Shown here: in pieces, positions 21,827 through 36,335 of the stretch
Layout: each line of letters begins with the position of its first letter
How positions within the stretch are numbered: position 1 is the stretch's first letter
Assembly (NCBI GenBank): GCA_015227615.1
Contig: JAALGZ010000028.1
Span: forward strand, 1-64,000
DNA: 64,000 nucleotides
Direction: 5' to 3'
Origin: Labyrinthula sp. Ha
Lineage: Eukaryota; Sar; Bigyra; Labyrinthulida; Labyrinthulaceae
Program-made: the position numbers and the translations under genes
The notes under the pieces: generated by a model
What the model was told of the DNA's origin: nothing
The model's input: the letters and a program-made list of their open reading frames with translations, nothing else
Database searches by the model: none

Positions 21827-24800
21827 TTGTTTCACGAAAACTTTTTTTGTTCAAGGATTCGTGTCCACTTTGGGCAAACCTTTTTTCCAGGCCATATGGC
21901 CCGTTAGCTTAGATTTTATATTCTAAAAGTATCAAGAGGAAAAATCTTGAGAAGATTATTAAATCGACCCTTGACGAAGTTTCCTTTAGCACATAGTTAT
22001 AACCGAGTTCTTACCTCTAAACACCTCTCTGTCTTATAACCATATTCACAGAATTAGTATACTTGACTCTGTTTAAAATCTACTGTGTGATTGCCTGGCC
22101 CTCGATGTTTACTGACCAGAGAAAATAAGAACAACATATAGAAGAAATAGAGATAAATAAACAAAAAGGTACACATTAACCCCAGCTTAAGACAACTTCG
22201 ACCAGTGTTACTTCATGTTTCAGGTCTTTCAGATCATGTCATCGGTCTAATTCTAATGTGAACATCTTACCGTCGCTCTATCACACTATTTCTGCTGCAA
22301 TATTGTACTAGGGTTTAAGTCCAGTGCTTGAAACAGGTTGACATTATCTTCTTACTATTGTTTTTTAGGTGGTTTACAATCTTATTTATTGTGCTCAGTT
22401 GCTTCCAGCTCCAAGGTAGTTGGTACTATTCTTGGATATGAATTTGCGGATATCTGTGTTGCTCTTCTTGTTACAAGTATCACAGCTGTAACTATTGGCG
22501 CCTGAAGAACCAAAAAAAATATTTGTATTTCAAGCTTTTTTTCAAAGCTTATATCAATATCTACACAAGTGCTACTTCATCACATATGTAAGTGATGGTC
22601 TTGTGCTGAGGTTCGATATACTTAGGCCTTTTTTCTTAGTGTCATTGCAGGGATTTGCATATACGTCAAGCTATTATTATTGGGACGACTGGCTTATAGA
22701 TACCGGTAGCTTAATAATTTGCTTTCATAGCCAAAATTTCCTTGGTACCCTTTCTAGTTAATAGTCAGTTAGTTGCTTCCACAAATTAACTTGTTACTTT
22801 CCGTTTCTTATACCTCAAACTTATAGACACAAGCTATATGCCACGAGAATACTCTAAGAAAACCCGTGGATAATGAAAAAACCATTACTAAAATATCTAA
22901 TTTCATCAATACGGTAATTCTATTTAATGTATACAGTCAAGCTCTGAACGAACGGAATTTTGGTTCCATATTACTCTTTGTTCTTTCAGGATATGATATT
23001 TATGCTTGATTTGTAGTGTTTGGTTTACAAGCTTTCCAGAAACATTATATTATCGAAGATACATTGAATATAAGTTATGCTTATATAGCTTGGGGATACT
23101 TTGTGATGACTCGAATCCCAAATCAAACTTGTCTTTGAAACATGTTTAAGGGGAATTACGGATTTTTACGACTTAACAGCGTAGATTAGCATTTTCAATT
23201 AAAATATCTTAAGGCTTATCACTGAAATATGAGCAGTTCTCTTATGAGGACTAAGAAAAGTTCAGGAAATGTATTAAGTAAAGAGTTAGCTAGCTAGATT
23301 ATATTATTAATGGATTCCAATTAAAAAAAACAAGTTTAGTTGAAGTTTTATTTTATAGGAACCGGATAGCAAGAAAATGCTAAAGGAATAACGTAAAAGA
23401 TCATGTTGAATTAGCCATTTCAAACATTATCAGGTGAAGTATTTATATTCGGAAAGGAACTAATTTGAAATCTTTTTTTGTATTATCGGTCCGAATCAGC
23501 CATTAATCGGATCAACCCGATTGCATATTATACCAAAGTGCACAAAAACTCTAAACTACCTTTCTTGCAGTGAATTATTCGAGGTTTTGGGTGACATTTG
23601 TACTTAGATAATCTTCTTATAATGGAGATAGTGTTGGGAAATTTTCTTGGGTGTGTTCTAGATTAGACTAAGGTACCTGCTTTCCTAGTCACAATAAGTT
23701 GAATTTGAAGTCCTGGTCACTTTCTTTCCTAAAAGAGAAATCGAAGAAAACCTACAGCCTTAGAGATCGCAATAATTGGAAAGAAATTTCTTAGGGGCTT
23801 AACGACAGCATCTGAGATTACGAAGTTTGAATAGTGAGTTAAGGGTTACTTGGCTATCACCAAGAGATAAGGTTATTGCAGTCTCCTGCAATAATTTGAT
23901 CAACAGAAGAGGCCTTTCAATTGAAGACTCTCCTACTTTACCTTTTAGAGTCTTGATTGAACAGATTATATAGTTCTATTTGTCAGTAGAAAGAATAAGT
24001 GATGATATTGAAACCGAAAGATCACAGAAAATCTCTCGCAAATCCATCAGTTAAAATGTTTGAATACTTGAATGAGATAGATTGAAAGTCCTGACATTTC
24101 AAGATTTATGTTAAGAGGACTCCATTAGGTTAAAAACCAGTAAGTTTTTTCTTGAGAAATCCATCTAAAACCCCATCTTGATTGACTTACATAAAATTTT
24201 CAAAAGTTTACATTTAGTTTTTATTTCCTAATATTATTCCAACCCCGCTTTAGCTCTTCAATATTCGGGTTCAGGAATCATAGGAAAAGTCCTAGAATTT
24301 TCTGAGAACGAAATAATTTCTTAATGTTGAATAGTTTGTTATAATATGGATTCTTGATGCTACGACAATTTGTTGATTTGGAAATTTTTGGTAAGAACAC
24401 GTATACCCTGAACTCGTTCATTTAACCTTAGAATGGTGGTACTATATCTTATCATACACAGTCTGGATGCAAACAAAGCCCTTAACTTATGCTACCTTTC
24501 AAGAATATTAAAAATTATAAAAAAAGTTCATGGAGGCATTAGGTCGTGCAAGAGATAAGTATAATATGTTGAAACAGAATAAAGTTACGTCCATGACGGA
24601 TTGAATGAGGATGTCTTATATATTAAAAAGGTTGAAAAGGTATGTTATTATTGTGGTGGAAAGATATAAGTAAATTTTGAGGTTTTTGTTGTTTGGTTAT
24701 ATAAAAAGAGTGAATTTGAACTCTATGTTGAACTCATTCTAGTCTTACGGGTTCTATTGGCTGTTTATGATCCGGATTTTGCTCAAAACAGGGCACCGAA

Positions 24801-27800
24801 AGTGAATAAAACTTACCCCTTATGTTGCTCAGTAAGCCTATATATTTATGCAAAAAAGATAGATGTATTTGAGTACTACATAAAATCCCAATACCTTATA
24901 GCAGATAGAAGCAGATGGCGAGCTGATATAGCAGATATTTAACAAAGTCCTATTGGTTCTAAAAATCTCCATACAAAAAATACAAGTTTGACAAGATATA
25001 TCTCAGATTATAAGAAGTAATTGAACATATGATGACGTTTAAAATTCTATTTAATGTTTTTCGAAGACAATTTGATCCAAGCATTTCTATATTATTCAAA
25101 TAATTTTAGGGAAATAGTCAGAGCAGATAATAGAGAAATATACGTAAAAGCAAATCTCGATATAAACACATGTACATGTATATAGGGGAGACCTAGGAGC
25201 AATAGTCTTGACTTTTATTTGTTATGCAAGAGTATTTTCTATGAGCTACTAAAATTGGAACTGATGCAGATATAATAGATGTCATTGTACACATGGGTGA
25301 TGGGACTAGTACTCTCGCTAAAACAGTTTTCAAACCCCTTGAAGCTGGGACCGCGACTACAGGGGTACTCCATACTTAGAAAATTTTAACAGACCAACTG
25401 TATTAATATATATATTGCAATTGAAGGTAATAAAATCTTCATTAACTTAGCTGTGGTTTGATTGGAGCACATAAAAATGAGTTTTATCGTTGGCATTAAT
25501 GTATCAGAGACTAGCAATATCTGTATCACTAAGAGTGGTAAATATTAGAAAAAATGATCGTAGAGACAAAATTGTTGACTTATTAGCACTTTTCGCAGTT
25601 CATTTTCAGAGAAAGTCGACTTTCTAGTAGGATAATATATCTTTTAATTAGACGGACCAAGATTTCTTATGCTAGACATGACATTTATAAACTATTAAGA
25701 GTTTCCATACTTTAAAAAATATATCTGCATTCAAAAGTATAGACTATATAGAAATAAATATTTAGCAAAACAAGTCTCAAAAGAAAGTGTTACAATTTTT
25801 GTGAAATCAGAAACATTTGGTTAAAATTTGATATAGGTACCTTTTGTGAGGTTTAGTGTCATGAAATAATTGGTTTCAAAAGGATGTGGATATCTCGCAA
25901 CCATGTATGGCATCATTTGACCATTTATAAATGCTGATGTAAAAATTGTCAATACGAAGATGGTATAAATATGCAAAGTCTATTATTGAAGAGTTCCGTC
26001 GATGTAACTGATAAAGCAGTCTCGCTAAGAAGCCACAAATCAATGAGGTTATTGATACGGCCAAAACCAGTTAGACAATATAGATTATCCATAATTTAAG
26101 ACTTTAGAGAGAGCCGGTCATTATTTATTGCAATAAAATGTCATTTTGAACTTAATTGGTAAGTTGTATTTGAATTCTGGCCACGAAAATAGCTTCCAAA
26201 CATACATAAGACTCTTCTATGAACTATTAACCACTGTTGCTATACTTCAAGAAATGATTTAAATATGGGTCATCCCATATGGACGGCCTGATATCTAATT
26301 CTTTTGAAATATATATATATATTGAATAGTTATAAACAAGATAAACTTAAATTAGCGGTAGTGGCTGTTGCTGGCAAGTTATTATCTGTATCCCTGATTC
26401 TTTTGTTTTCTATTTCAGAATTGCCCCTATATATATAGAACACCTACTGCTAGGTTAAAAGATTATTTGATCTAACTAAGAGCTTTAAAAGGTAAAAATA
26501 TTGCACTTTCGGATGCATTAATATAAACATATACATTTTTTGTATGTCAAAACGAGATCATCTGGAATAGTGGGCTTCCGAAACGTCAAAATAAACTGGA
26601 GCATACCCAAATGTTTTATATGGTTCTTCTTGTCACTGTAATAGTTTAATTCGAATATGTTTTAAAAAGAAAAATTAGACAGAATTTACAAAATATTACA
26701 TTTATTTATTTTCATAGAAGTAAAAAATGCACCCCTAAAAAATAACTTAACTATGATGTACCATTCAAACAAGATTTTTTTATTTTTTTATCCAGTTAGC
26801 TCATAATTTTTAAATATTTTTTAAAAATTTATTTACCCAGAAAATAATGGTTCTATCATACAGAGCATATATTAGCAATGATTAGGTTATAAGTAGATTC
26901 ATAAAATATGCCCAAAGTACACTTTTTGAGTATTTTGCGCGTGCAGTTAAGCACGAAATTTTATTATGTCGTACAAATGGATTCAAAACATTTAATTCTA
27001 AGCCTGGTTAGTTTATCTGCTATATAAAATTTTGTAGAAAATAAAGCTTAGAAAATAGCCATCATCTACCATCGGTTGATTACATTTAGTTTTGGGAGCA
27101 GCGAGAGGACAACGCGCTTGGTTAATAGCGCTCAAGAGTAAATATTATTATTTCCAGTGGAAATAACCTGAAGTATTCCGTTGTCAACTGGATTAATCTC
27201 TCTCTAGTTGATTTTAATTGCTATTATAACTACCACCTGACATAATCAATCTTAAAACCGAATTCACATTAAATCAGTCGATTGCCGTCAACTATGTGGA
27301 TATTGTAGCTTTGAATTTTATTAAATACCCTCTCCATGCACTAAATATAAATAAAAATAAGATTTGGTTAAAAATTAGTAACTAGAATAAAACAATTCAG
27401 AGAAAACCCAGGAACAATTTTTTAGCTATTATAAAACATAAGAAAATTATTCGACAGTTTCCGCTAATTACAGCTATCGTTAATTCTTAGTTATCAGATA
27501 AAATCAGTATTTAGGAATTACCTTAACCTATCTATATCTATTAAAATATAGATTCTACAAAGTTTTAGAGGAAAAATATCTTAAGAATCTGGTAATTAAT
27601 TTATCCAAATTATAAATATAGAATGTTCTCCTTTTTATTTAATCTAATTTGCAGGAATATCGTTGAATAGCGCCTAAAAATGCTAGCTTGAAGCTCTAAT
27701 TTACGTTCAACAGCCCTTTGCTAAATTTAATTATTATTAATACATATGATAAAAGTATCAACAAATAAAATTGAAGGGATGTTATACTTTAAATTTTAGC

Positions 27801-30579
27801 AGATGAGATAATTGTTCAGTTGTATATAAACTCCTCATCGATTGCAACTCGTATTTTATAGTTAACAACCGAGATCCCATAAATGATCACTATGGTGCTT
27901 ATGTTCAATAAACCTTTATATATCACTTATAAAGGAATTTATACTACTTTATCATGAAAAACGGGTATTGGTTTGATGAATATAATTATACAAGCTTTGA
28001 AAATCAAGTAAAATATGAATTTGTAGAAAAAGTACATCATCTGACTTCATCTTTGCTAATTTACTAAATAAAATAAATGGATCGTTTCTCCAGAATAAAT
28101 AATTTTTCGATTCATCAATCAAATATAAATTCTTTCCTGTCTCAGTTACAACATCATCTTGTATAGGTAAGAAATCTTACAAGACTGAAGAACTGGTTTG
28201 TTACGTGGTACACAGCAATAGCATCAGCACCCCGAGTGGTAATGTATAACGGGTCATTGAATTCAGGAATTTAGCACATCATAATTTCTATAATAGGTTT
28301 ACCTCTACTTTGTTTCCTTGATTCTGACTAAGCATACTCCCCCGGTTTCATTTTCATTCTTGCTAAGTCGAGTAAGGATTACTCTGTTTGATTAGACTAA
28401 ACCATATATTATTTACAGAAACTTATCAGCTATATCAAAGAATCATAGATGGAATATATTTTTCTAATTGTGAAGAAGAATTTTTAAATCTGAGCAATGA
28501 ATCAAAATTGGTTGATCAAGTATCGAATTTATATGATGTCATCTTTAGATGGGACCCTTTCTGAACACCTATATCAATAAAAATAATAATAATAGCGAAT
28601 TGAAAGTTACGGTAATGAAAATATCTCGTTGGATTATTATAACCAATTTGAAACTGCGGACATTGATAATTTTTTGATTACGAAAAATAGTAATATTGAA
28701 GTTATTTAGAATATATCTATCCTTCGCAAGAATTTTAAATCACAAAATATATAAATTAACGCTTGATTAGCTAATGAAATTATCAAGAGCATTTTCAATA
28801 CTTATATTCCTTCAATAATCGAATTACTAAACCACATTTCATTGGCTATAATAATATTTTAATTTTAGTTGAAATTCTAAATGTGCACTAGAGATTGCTT
28901 TGATCTTGAGCTGTTCTTAGAAGGGTTATATAGTTTCGATAAGAATTATCCCATCCAGTAATTTAACTGAGCCACGGAAGAAACTTGTAATTTTAAGATA
29001 TTACTCTCACAGGCTTAAAACAGAATCTTCTTCTACAGTTCTTTCTCTTAGGAGAGAAACTATATAGTTATATTCAATTACAATCCTATTTAGTAAGAAC
29101 GTATTGTTGTTGCCTAAAACCATTGCTTTACTTGTAACGAGATATGTGGTGCTTTATTCTTCATTATATTTCTATCGTATTCAAAAAAGCTAGGTTTACA
29201 AGCAATGCAACCTGGGCACTAGAAAACAGTATCAATTGAGTCCTTGTTTATCCATGAAAAATAGGAAACGTATTAATCTTTATAACAATTATTAACCACT
29301 TTCAAATAAATCAACGACAACACAATGAAGTTAAGAGAGGAAACAATACAAAAAGATGGAAACATTGATTATAACAAATTAGATCTATTTCAAAAGAGCT
29401 AGACAAGCATAGAGATTCAAACAATAACTGGTACTACCTTTTAAACTTAAGTTCTATGTACAGTTCTACAAAGAATATGTTCATCATTGGTACTAACTGA
29501 TAACGGGATTTTTCAATCAAACCTTATACAAGGCATTTTCGCTGACAAACAGTCAATAATCTATTTGAGCCTGCCTGTGAATTACCAGATAAAAGACATA
29601 TAACCTGGCCCTAAAATGTCTTCAATAAATTATACGAATTGTTTTCACTTTTTCATGAACAACATAGCCCGGATTTTTTCCACTATAATGATAGAAAGAT
29701 TTAAATATGTATAGAGTGATGATTTATTGATCTGTTCAAACTTGTTAATTTGTATGTGGACTTGAAAGAAAAGATGTTATCATTTGAAGATTAGTAAGTG
29801 ATTAGCGTCGCATCATCATATACCTATTTTGAAGCTCCGTATGTTGTTGTCGATTACTTGAAAAAACGATAATATGTGACAAATGCTGATTAATACATGT
29901 TTTAGGGGTTATATACCATCTATAGCGATTATTTTTCATATCAAGAATAAAGAGCAAAAGGATTCACATCTCTTTGATATCAACTCTTTATGTTAAAAAA
30001 AAATAATGTTGCTACATCTTACTTTTTTCAGAGTAGAAAAAGTAGAACGTTGGATAGATGGCACTGCAGTTTATAAGTTACGAATGGTTATTTTCTCTGA
30101 TTCAACTATTATTTTATATAGAAGCAAATTTCTGAAGATTTGTAGAATCAGTATGTCAGCTTAAAGTATATTGATATTGCATTTACTTCTTGCAATAATT
30201 TACCGGGTGATTATATACATGGGAACACCCAGCTATTGCCACTGAAGTTCTCTACACATGATAGAACATCGGTGACATCTGGTTGGGTAATAATGGATAC
30301 CTTGCCAAGAATATACCAATAAATTTCTCAATCATGAAGCAAACTAATATATTTGAATTGTGGAAGTAGGAACATTAAGCTCAATTTAGAAAGAGACTGC
30401 AATCGAGAAAAATTGGCTCACCAGCATATCCTATTACTTAATCTTTTGACTAAGATAAAAAGCTTATAATTTTTGCAGCTACGACATGTTAATTTAGAAA
30501 TAAATGAGAATTATTTTAAGGTAGCAAATGAAAGATTTTTCATTAAAGAACTTAGAATATATTTAATATCTTTACCCAT
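21827..30579. other. Gene desert, left part
   Basis: 8.75 kb of A/T-rich DNA in which no open frame exceeds 90 codons and none resembles a family known to me. Short AT dinucleotide runs occur (for example 26310-26325). I saw no tRNA, rRNA, LINE or exon-like conserved block. The first few hundred bases must include the UFD2 promoter. Confidence 0.6.
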
Positions 30580-31007
30580 TAGGCATTGGATTTGAAAAGA
30601 ATTATCAATAATTACCTGAAAGTTATTTTAATTCTCAATGTCAATAATAGAATTTGAACTTTCATTATCATCAAATTATTCTGATTTTATTCTGATTTAC
30701 AATAATAGATTGGGCGACACAAACTTGACCTAAACGATCCATGATCATATATTCGACTTATGTACCGCATGGAGATACATACGAAAAGGCCTTATGCTCC
30801 GTATTCCGAAGGATTTCATACGTTGCAAAATGAAGTATAGATTCTTGGCCGCTTGGACCAGAGCCGTATGGTCCATTTAAGTCTTGGCAATCATTTTATT
30901 ATCCACAATAAACACGAATAGTGGGAGAATTACCAGAGGTAATTAATAAGAAAAATATGGGTAAAATTTTTATTGATAACTTATGAATAAATCAAATCCA
31001 ATGCCTA
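30580..31007. mobile_element. MITE copy 2 (long class, 428 bp)
   Basis: Perfect 16-bp terminal inverted repeats: TAGGCATTGGATTTGA at 30580-30595 and its exact complement at 30992-31007. TA forms both outer ends. The subterminal GAATTATCAATAATTA is also mirrored near the right end. The centre holds a module with TTGGCCGCTT that is shared with copy 3 and missing from copies 1 and 4. Non-autonomous and without coding capacity. The perfect termini make this the best-preserved copy. Confidence 0.9.
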
Positions 31008-33540
31008 CTAACTAAACAGGTGCAAAAGAAAAACACAGTATTTTTTCATGAGTAAATCTGTAAGTCTATGACCAATAGTCCAGATAAATCCTCTAATCAC
31101 CAAAGAAACAGGTTTAGCAAAGAATACAACAGCTTTATTAATCGTGATGTGCTTCCTCTCAAAACAAAATCAACTATGATACAGTATTACCTTATCATGT
31201 CTTGTATCCTTGGTTACTAGCTTCTATAGTCTACTTTGGCCCACATTTAGGGAAAAATCTATCAGGCAGCGAAACATCTCCTTTTAGCTTAATTCTAATT
31301 GTGTAAGCCATTAATCTAGATCCTGTCCTAGTTATAATTTTCAAAAAAAACATATCCAAATATCCCATAACGGAATCAAAACAGAATATATAGAAGAAAA
31401 ATTTTGAAACATTGTTGGCTTACAGCAAGGGAGTGAGTAAATTCCAAAGGCAAACAATCTTCAAGATTAATTATTTTTTCAGCTATATTTTACAATAGAA
31501 TATTTTCATGAAGCTCATGGCTGTGAGCTGATGGTTAGAGTTATGAATAAAATCATTGTACATGCTGAAAGGTGTTTCTCAATAGTTTATTAAGCTGGGC
31601 TAAAGGGAGTTTTCATCCATATAGGATGATTAGTAAACAAAAATAGATTGGAAACATCTCCAAGGTAACCTTAGTGCCTTAATAAAGCTCGTCTAAGGCT
31701 ATGCAAATCTTACCTCTACCCAATATAACCTGTACATTTGCTATTGGATCTATTTGGTATCTTGTAGCGTCAAATAGAAAGGTATCACGTGAACGTTATT
31801 TCTTAGTTTCCCTGACCAGTTGTGCTTGTATTAATTGCTTTCCTTCTTAAATGTTAAACTTAACTTGACTTTTGTTCTTTCTTTCCTTTTCTTTTTCGTT
31901 GGATTCTCATTATTACTCTTATGGTCATAGTATTCATCCAATCATATTGATCTACCTAACCAATTATATATCTAACCTAATATAACTAACAATTCAAATC
32001 TCTCGTAACGATACACTATGTAAAGTAACATACAAGAGATAAATAAGAAACGGAACCTTGCCCTAAAAAACGGGTTAGTGCCTTTGGGAGAATTAATACT
32101 CATAGTGAATAAGCCTGGGAAAGATGCCTCCCGCACGTTGAGTACTAAAAATATTTTAAGTTTTTATTGGCTTTAATATTTGTGGCATGATTCAAGAGCT
32201 CAAGATCTTACAAATGTGCATTCAGAGATTATGCACAAGAAAAACGAATTCACAAATAAATTTGCAGTAAATGTTTGTCAGTATTGAAGCATTGTTCTTG
32301 GAGATAATGACCTAAGTTCAGAGTTTTTTGAGAGCTTTGAGTCCAATTACCTTAAAATCTAGGTATTGAACTGGTTTGGTAATTTAAATTAAACCTATGA
32401 ATCTTTAGCCTTGTTATGAAAACATTTTAAATCTATTCATTATTTTCTAAATTCATAAGAAAAAGGTTAGCTCCCTTCTTGGACCATCTGAGGATACAAA
32501 ATCTATGTCTTTTACTGGATCTGAAAAAAAGTCTAAGAAATGAGATTACCAGTCAAAATCCATAAGAAAAACAATATTATCATACTGCTTATACTTATCT
32601 GTTACATGAGAGGTTTTTCCAAGGAATTGAATAACTATCTTTTAATATCACTATAAAGGACATATTCCACTCTATTTCCAAAGATGAAGAAAGTTCATCC
32701 AAGGAAATTAGTGTTGTAGAACGAAAATATAGACATTAGATTGTCTATGAAAAGGAGGAATAACTAAATGAACTAATTGGCAAAAAGTTAATAGTTCATA
32801 AGTTGAATTATCAGACATCAGCTTTGAATCTGTGAGGAAGATATTGACCAAGGCTTATTTCCTGAGAATTGAAGAGAGAGTCAATTGCAAAGCAATCAAA
32901 GTTAAATGTCGAGATATGTTGTTCATGTTCATGAACACTTTTATTAAAAAGTTCTATTTTGTTAGGACTTACTATTATACTGTAGGCATTTAGTTTGACT
33001 GGTGTTCAATGGTTTCATATAGTTTATACTACCAGATTAAACAAAGAAAATAAAGAGAAATGAAGCAGCTTGAAATCGAAATTCTAAGCTGCTCGTTAAA
33101 TTTAAACTTATTGAACCAATATTGAAGATTCTTACAGAAACCGTTTCTATTATTGGTTAAACATGACATAGAAGAGTGAGGCAAGGTAGATTAAAAGCAT
33201 CCGAAAAAACAAAATACTTTTAATTGTTTTCTATCTTATAATCTTACTATACAGCTATCTTCAACCATTCAACTTTATTTCGCGCAAAAGTTAGTTGTTT
33301 TTAAATTTATTAGAATATTTTTAATAAAAGAGAACCTTTTCCAAGGAACAAGTCATTTGTTTATGTATATACTTCAAGAGTTATCTGATGCTTAAAAAGT
33401 TACTTAAAGTAACTAATACAAGAAAATAATGTTTAAAGTGCATATCTTTCAAAGAATATAAACTACTAGATATTGAAACAAGTGAAAAGCTTTCAAAACT
33501 AACAAAAAAGTTTTAATTGACGAGTGAAAACACCTTAAAT
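31008..33540. other. Gene desert segment
   Basis: 2.5 kb of A/T-rich DNA between MITE copy 2 and the first paralogue. Nothing recognisable was seen. Confidence 0.55.
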
Positions 33541-34522
33541 TCATAGAAAAAGTTTCTGTGCTGGATGATCATAAACTGGAGCATCCAAATCAACTTGAAA
33601 AAAAGTTTCCATAAAATTATCACTCTGTATTCTGTTGAAAGATTTACAAACATACATTTCTCCATTTACAGTTACTATTCCTCTCGACCAAACATATCCA
33701 TATTTCATTGCTTGATCAAAGTTGTAACAAAAACCAGCAAAAAATTGAACTGCGGTGGAATGAAAAGAAAGAACATGAGACAGTTTTCCAAATATCTTAA
33801 TTGTTTCATCACATATTTCCAATATCTTAAATGTATGTCGACACACCTTAACTCTCAGGACGGGAACTATAAATATAATAGAAAGGAGAAAATATACAAC
33901 ATTTCTTGAAAAATTGTTCTTCATGAACTGGAACTAAAAAATTTTTACGAAAATACGGTGAAGCTGCTTGCATTTTAGGTAAGAGATATGCAATTGCAGG
34001 TGCAAAGAAAGGACTATTTGAATTTTCAGCTGCAAAAGCTAGATTACAAAAATCTGTTACTTCCATCTTCAATAATGAGCTCAATCTTGAAAACTGGTCA
34101 CTACTCATCGGCTGAGGTTGTTCTCTAAGTACAAGTTGATTTACTCTATGCTTTTGTTTTTCATGATAACCAAAAGGATATGGTAAAGGTCTAACCCAAC
34201 AACCACGAAAAGACTTTGGTTGGTAATCAGATTTTTTTAAGAAAGAAAAAGGATCAATTCTATACCCATGTTTGTCTTGTTTTCTGTACTCTTTTAATAA
34301 ACTTTCTTCTACATCAGCATCAAAAGGAACTCGACCATCTACAGCACGAAGATGTGAGGAAATCGTTCGCTTGAAAGCACCAACCGGAAATTTGACAGAA
34401 GACGACCGAGAGGACAGCCAGTGGTCAAAACACTCTTTTGATAATATATTCTCACTTATCAAATCTCCTTCTTCGTTTCTATCAATAAACGCAGCAAATA
34501 TTTTCATAGAAGTTGACTTCAT
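33541..34522 (-). CDS. Unrecognised protein, inverted paralogue A (two exons)
   Basis: Exon 1 is 34522-33898 (625 nt) and exon 2 is 33866-33541 (326 nt), giving 316 residues and a TGA stop. Unspliced, the frame is lost; removing the 31-nt GT-AG intron joins EEQFFKKC to FPVLRVKVCR and matches copy B throughout. No signal peptide or membrane segment is evident. Visible blocks are FRGCWVRPLPYPFGYHEKQK, a basic KQKHRVNQLVLREQ stretch, FSRLSSLLKMEVTDFCNLAF, FAPAIAYLLPKMQAASPYFR and, in exon 2, ILEICDETIKIFGKLSH and AVQFFAGFCYNFD. I do not recognise the family. It is the only gene in the surrounding desert apart from its inverted copy. Conserved exon lengths without indels suggest that both copies are kept by selection. 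Confidence 0.8.
33867..33897 (-). other. 31-nt intron of paralogue A
   Basis: Minus-strand sequence starts GTATATTTTCTCC and ends TATTTATAG. It lies at the same codon position as the 30-nt intron of paralogue B. Since the two differ by one base in length and both exons keep frame only after removal, splicing is strongly implied. A GTTG start three bases upstream is an alternative donor that would give the same frame. Confidence 0.85.
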
Positions 34523-36335
34523 TTTTCTGTTACTTTATTTATTTATTTATGAGTTTTTGGCTAAATTTATACCTGGTGAAACTAAAAGAGAGTTAGTTGT
34601 TTTATTTTAACTCTGTTTAAGGCTGTTACGCAATATTTATTGAAATAGATTGTTCTACGATCCAGAATTTAGGGCATTAACTTCTAGTTAGTCTGGAATT
34701 TATCCTGACCGGAAGGATGTTTTTGTACTTTTGTGTCAGGATTCATGGTCCGAGAAATTTTAATCATAACGAGACGCTACTTAATGTCTTGTCTCGAATA
34801 TATACAAACTCTCTTCCCCTCGAATTTAGAAATAATTTTGATTCCAATGCTCTGGGTTCTCAAGTATAAGCATAATAATTGGCTTAAGTTATTCCAATTG
34901 AAAAGCTGATGATTTTGAACTAGTGGTTTTGTCATTAGATGAACTTCATTCTAATGTATAACTAATTCCTATTGTCTTCTGGCGTTGAACAGATGTATTT
35001 TTATTCATGTAGTTATAAACTATATTTTCGCCTATCCAAATATCAATGAAATCTATGCTTAACATTTTCTAGGAGATATATTCGTCTCTGATATTTCTAG
35101 AGAAAGACATGGTGTACTGATATAAACTCCATCAAGAGTAAGGAAAGCACTAATATGACTTAAAGTAAGTGGAGTATATCTAGAAGTGTGATCTCCTTTA
35201 AATTTTATTTAACACATGATAATCCCTTTCTCTTGGGGGGTTTAAACTATTGATGAGCAACAATTTGTATTAAGAATATTCTCACCTATGAATCTCACCT
35301 CTTGTCTCAGCATTTACTACCCGACACCAGGAATCCCAGTGGACTGACTCCTATTCCTGGAAAATACTTGGATTCTCCCTTGTTGTTTATATTACTTACC
35401 CTTCTTATCAGAAATCGGTTCAAATGACCAGTCACACACCATTGTTTTCCAGTGAATACTGTAAATTACTTAACATAGGATAATAAGAACTAAGAAGTAA
35501 GGAACTAGCGCAGTTAGACAAACTCGCCCAGGATTCACGAGTAATCGTATAACTAGATGTGAACCATACAACCTCATCATATAATTCTTATGTACTATGA
35601 TAATGAAAGTTTTTGCTGGGGAATACCCGCTACCTACGACCAAATACAGTAGGGCTATAATGGTTTGCATTACCAATATACTGATTTGCCTTCTTGACTG
35701 GAGACTCTCGGCTGGACAAACATCAAGTGTAGAATTCTAAGCGTTGAATATAATTTCCTTAATAATGAAAGTTTGTAACTTGGGGCATAATATTCCACAG
35801 GATTCAACATCCAATCTTATTCATCTTCATGCACTGAAGAGAGATACTGAGGAATATTCCAATTTGAGCAACTAGGAATTCAAAGTTTGGCACTTAATCA
35901 TTAAAAATTTTCAAGGTTTGAAAAACCTCGAAACGACGTTCTGAACGTGATACATCTCAATGAGTAGCCCACTCAATTCCTCAATCTATTGCATCTTCCT
36001 CCATTATTGAGCTTAAGTAAAATTTTCACTAAAAAATCCTCATTAATCTCCTAGTTCCTGCCTCATTTCTCACCCAAAGTGGTTTTGAGAATCTTTCAAT
36101 CAATCAGAAAATTACTCATTTTTCCAAACTACCTCTCAACGACCACTAAGTCTGGAGCCATAGCACAGATAATAGCCTTAAGAGCTGAAATGTCCTTATT
36201 TTTCAGTGTTGCTCATGATTTCTTTATTTCCCCCATTACTTCCCTACCTAAAACTTACGTTGGGCTTACATTGCAGTGAACTCTTTTGGGTTCATCAGAT
36301 GAGACACATTAACCGCTCTTAAGCTCTGCAATTCA

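Noticed and set aside
26310-26325. AT dinucleotide runs (also near 38740, 41690, 44283, 44900)
   Set aside because: Ordinary microsatellites expected in A/T-rich DNA; not informative.
33541-33924. Paralogue A as a frameshifted pseudogene
   Set aside because: The apparent shift coincides with a GT-AG segment at the same codon as in paralogue B. Removing it restores equal exon lengths and protein, so an intron explains it better.
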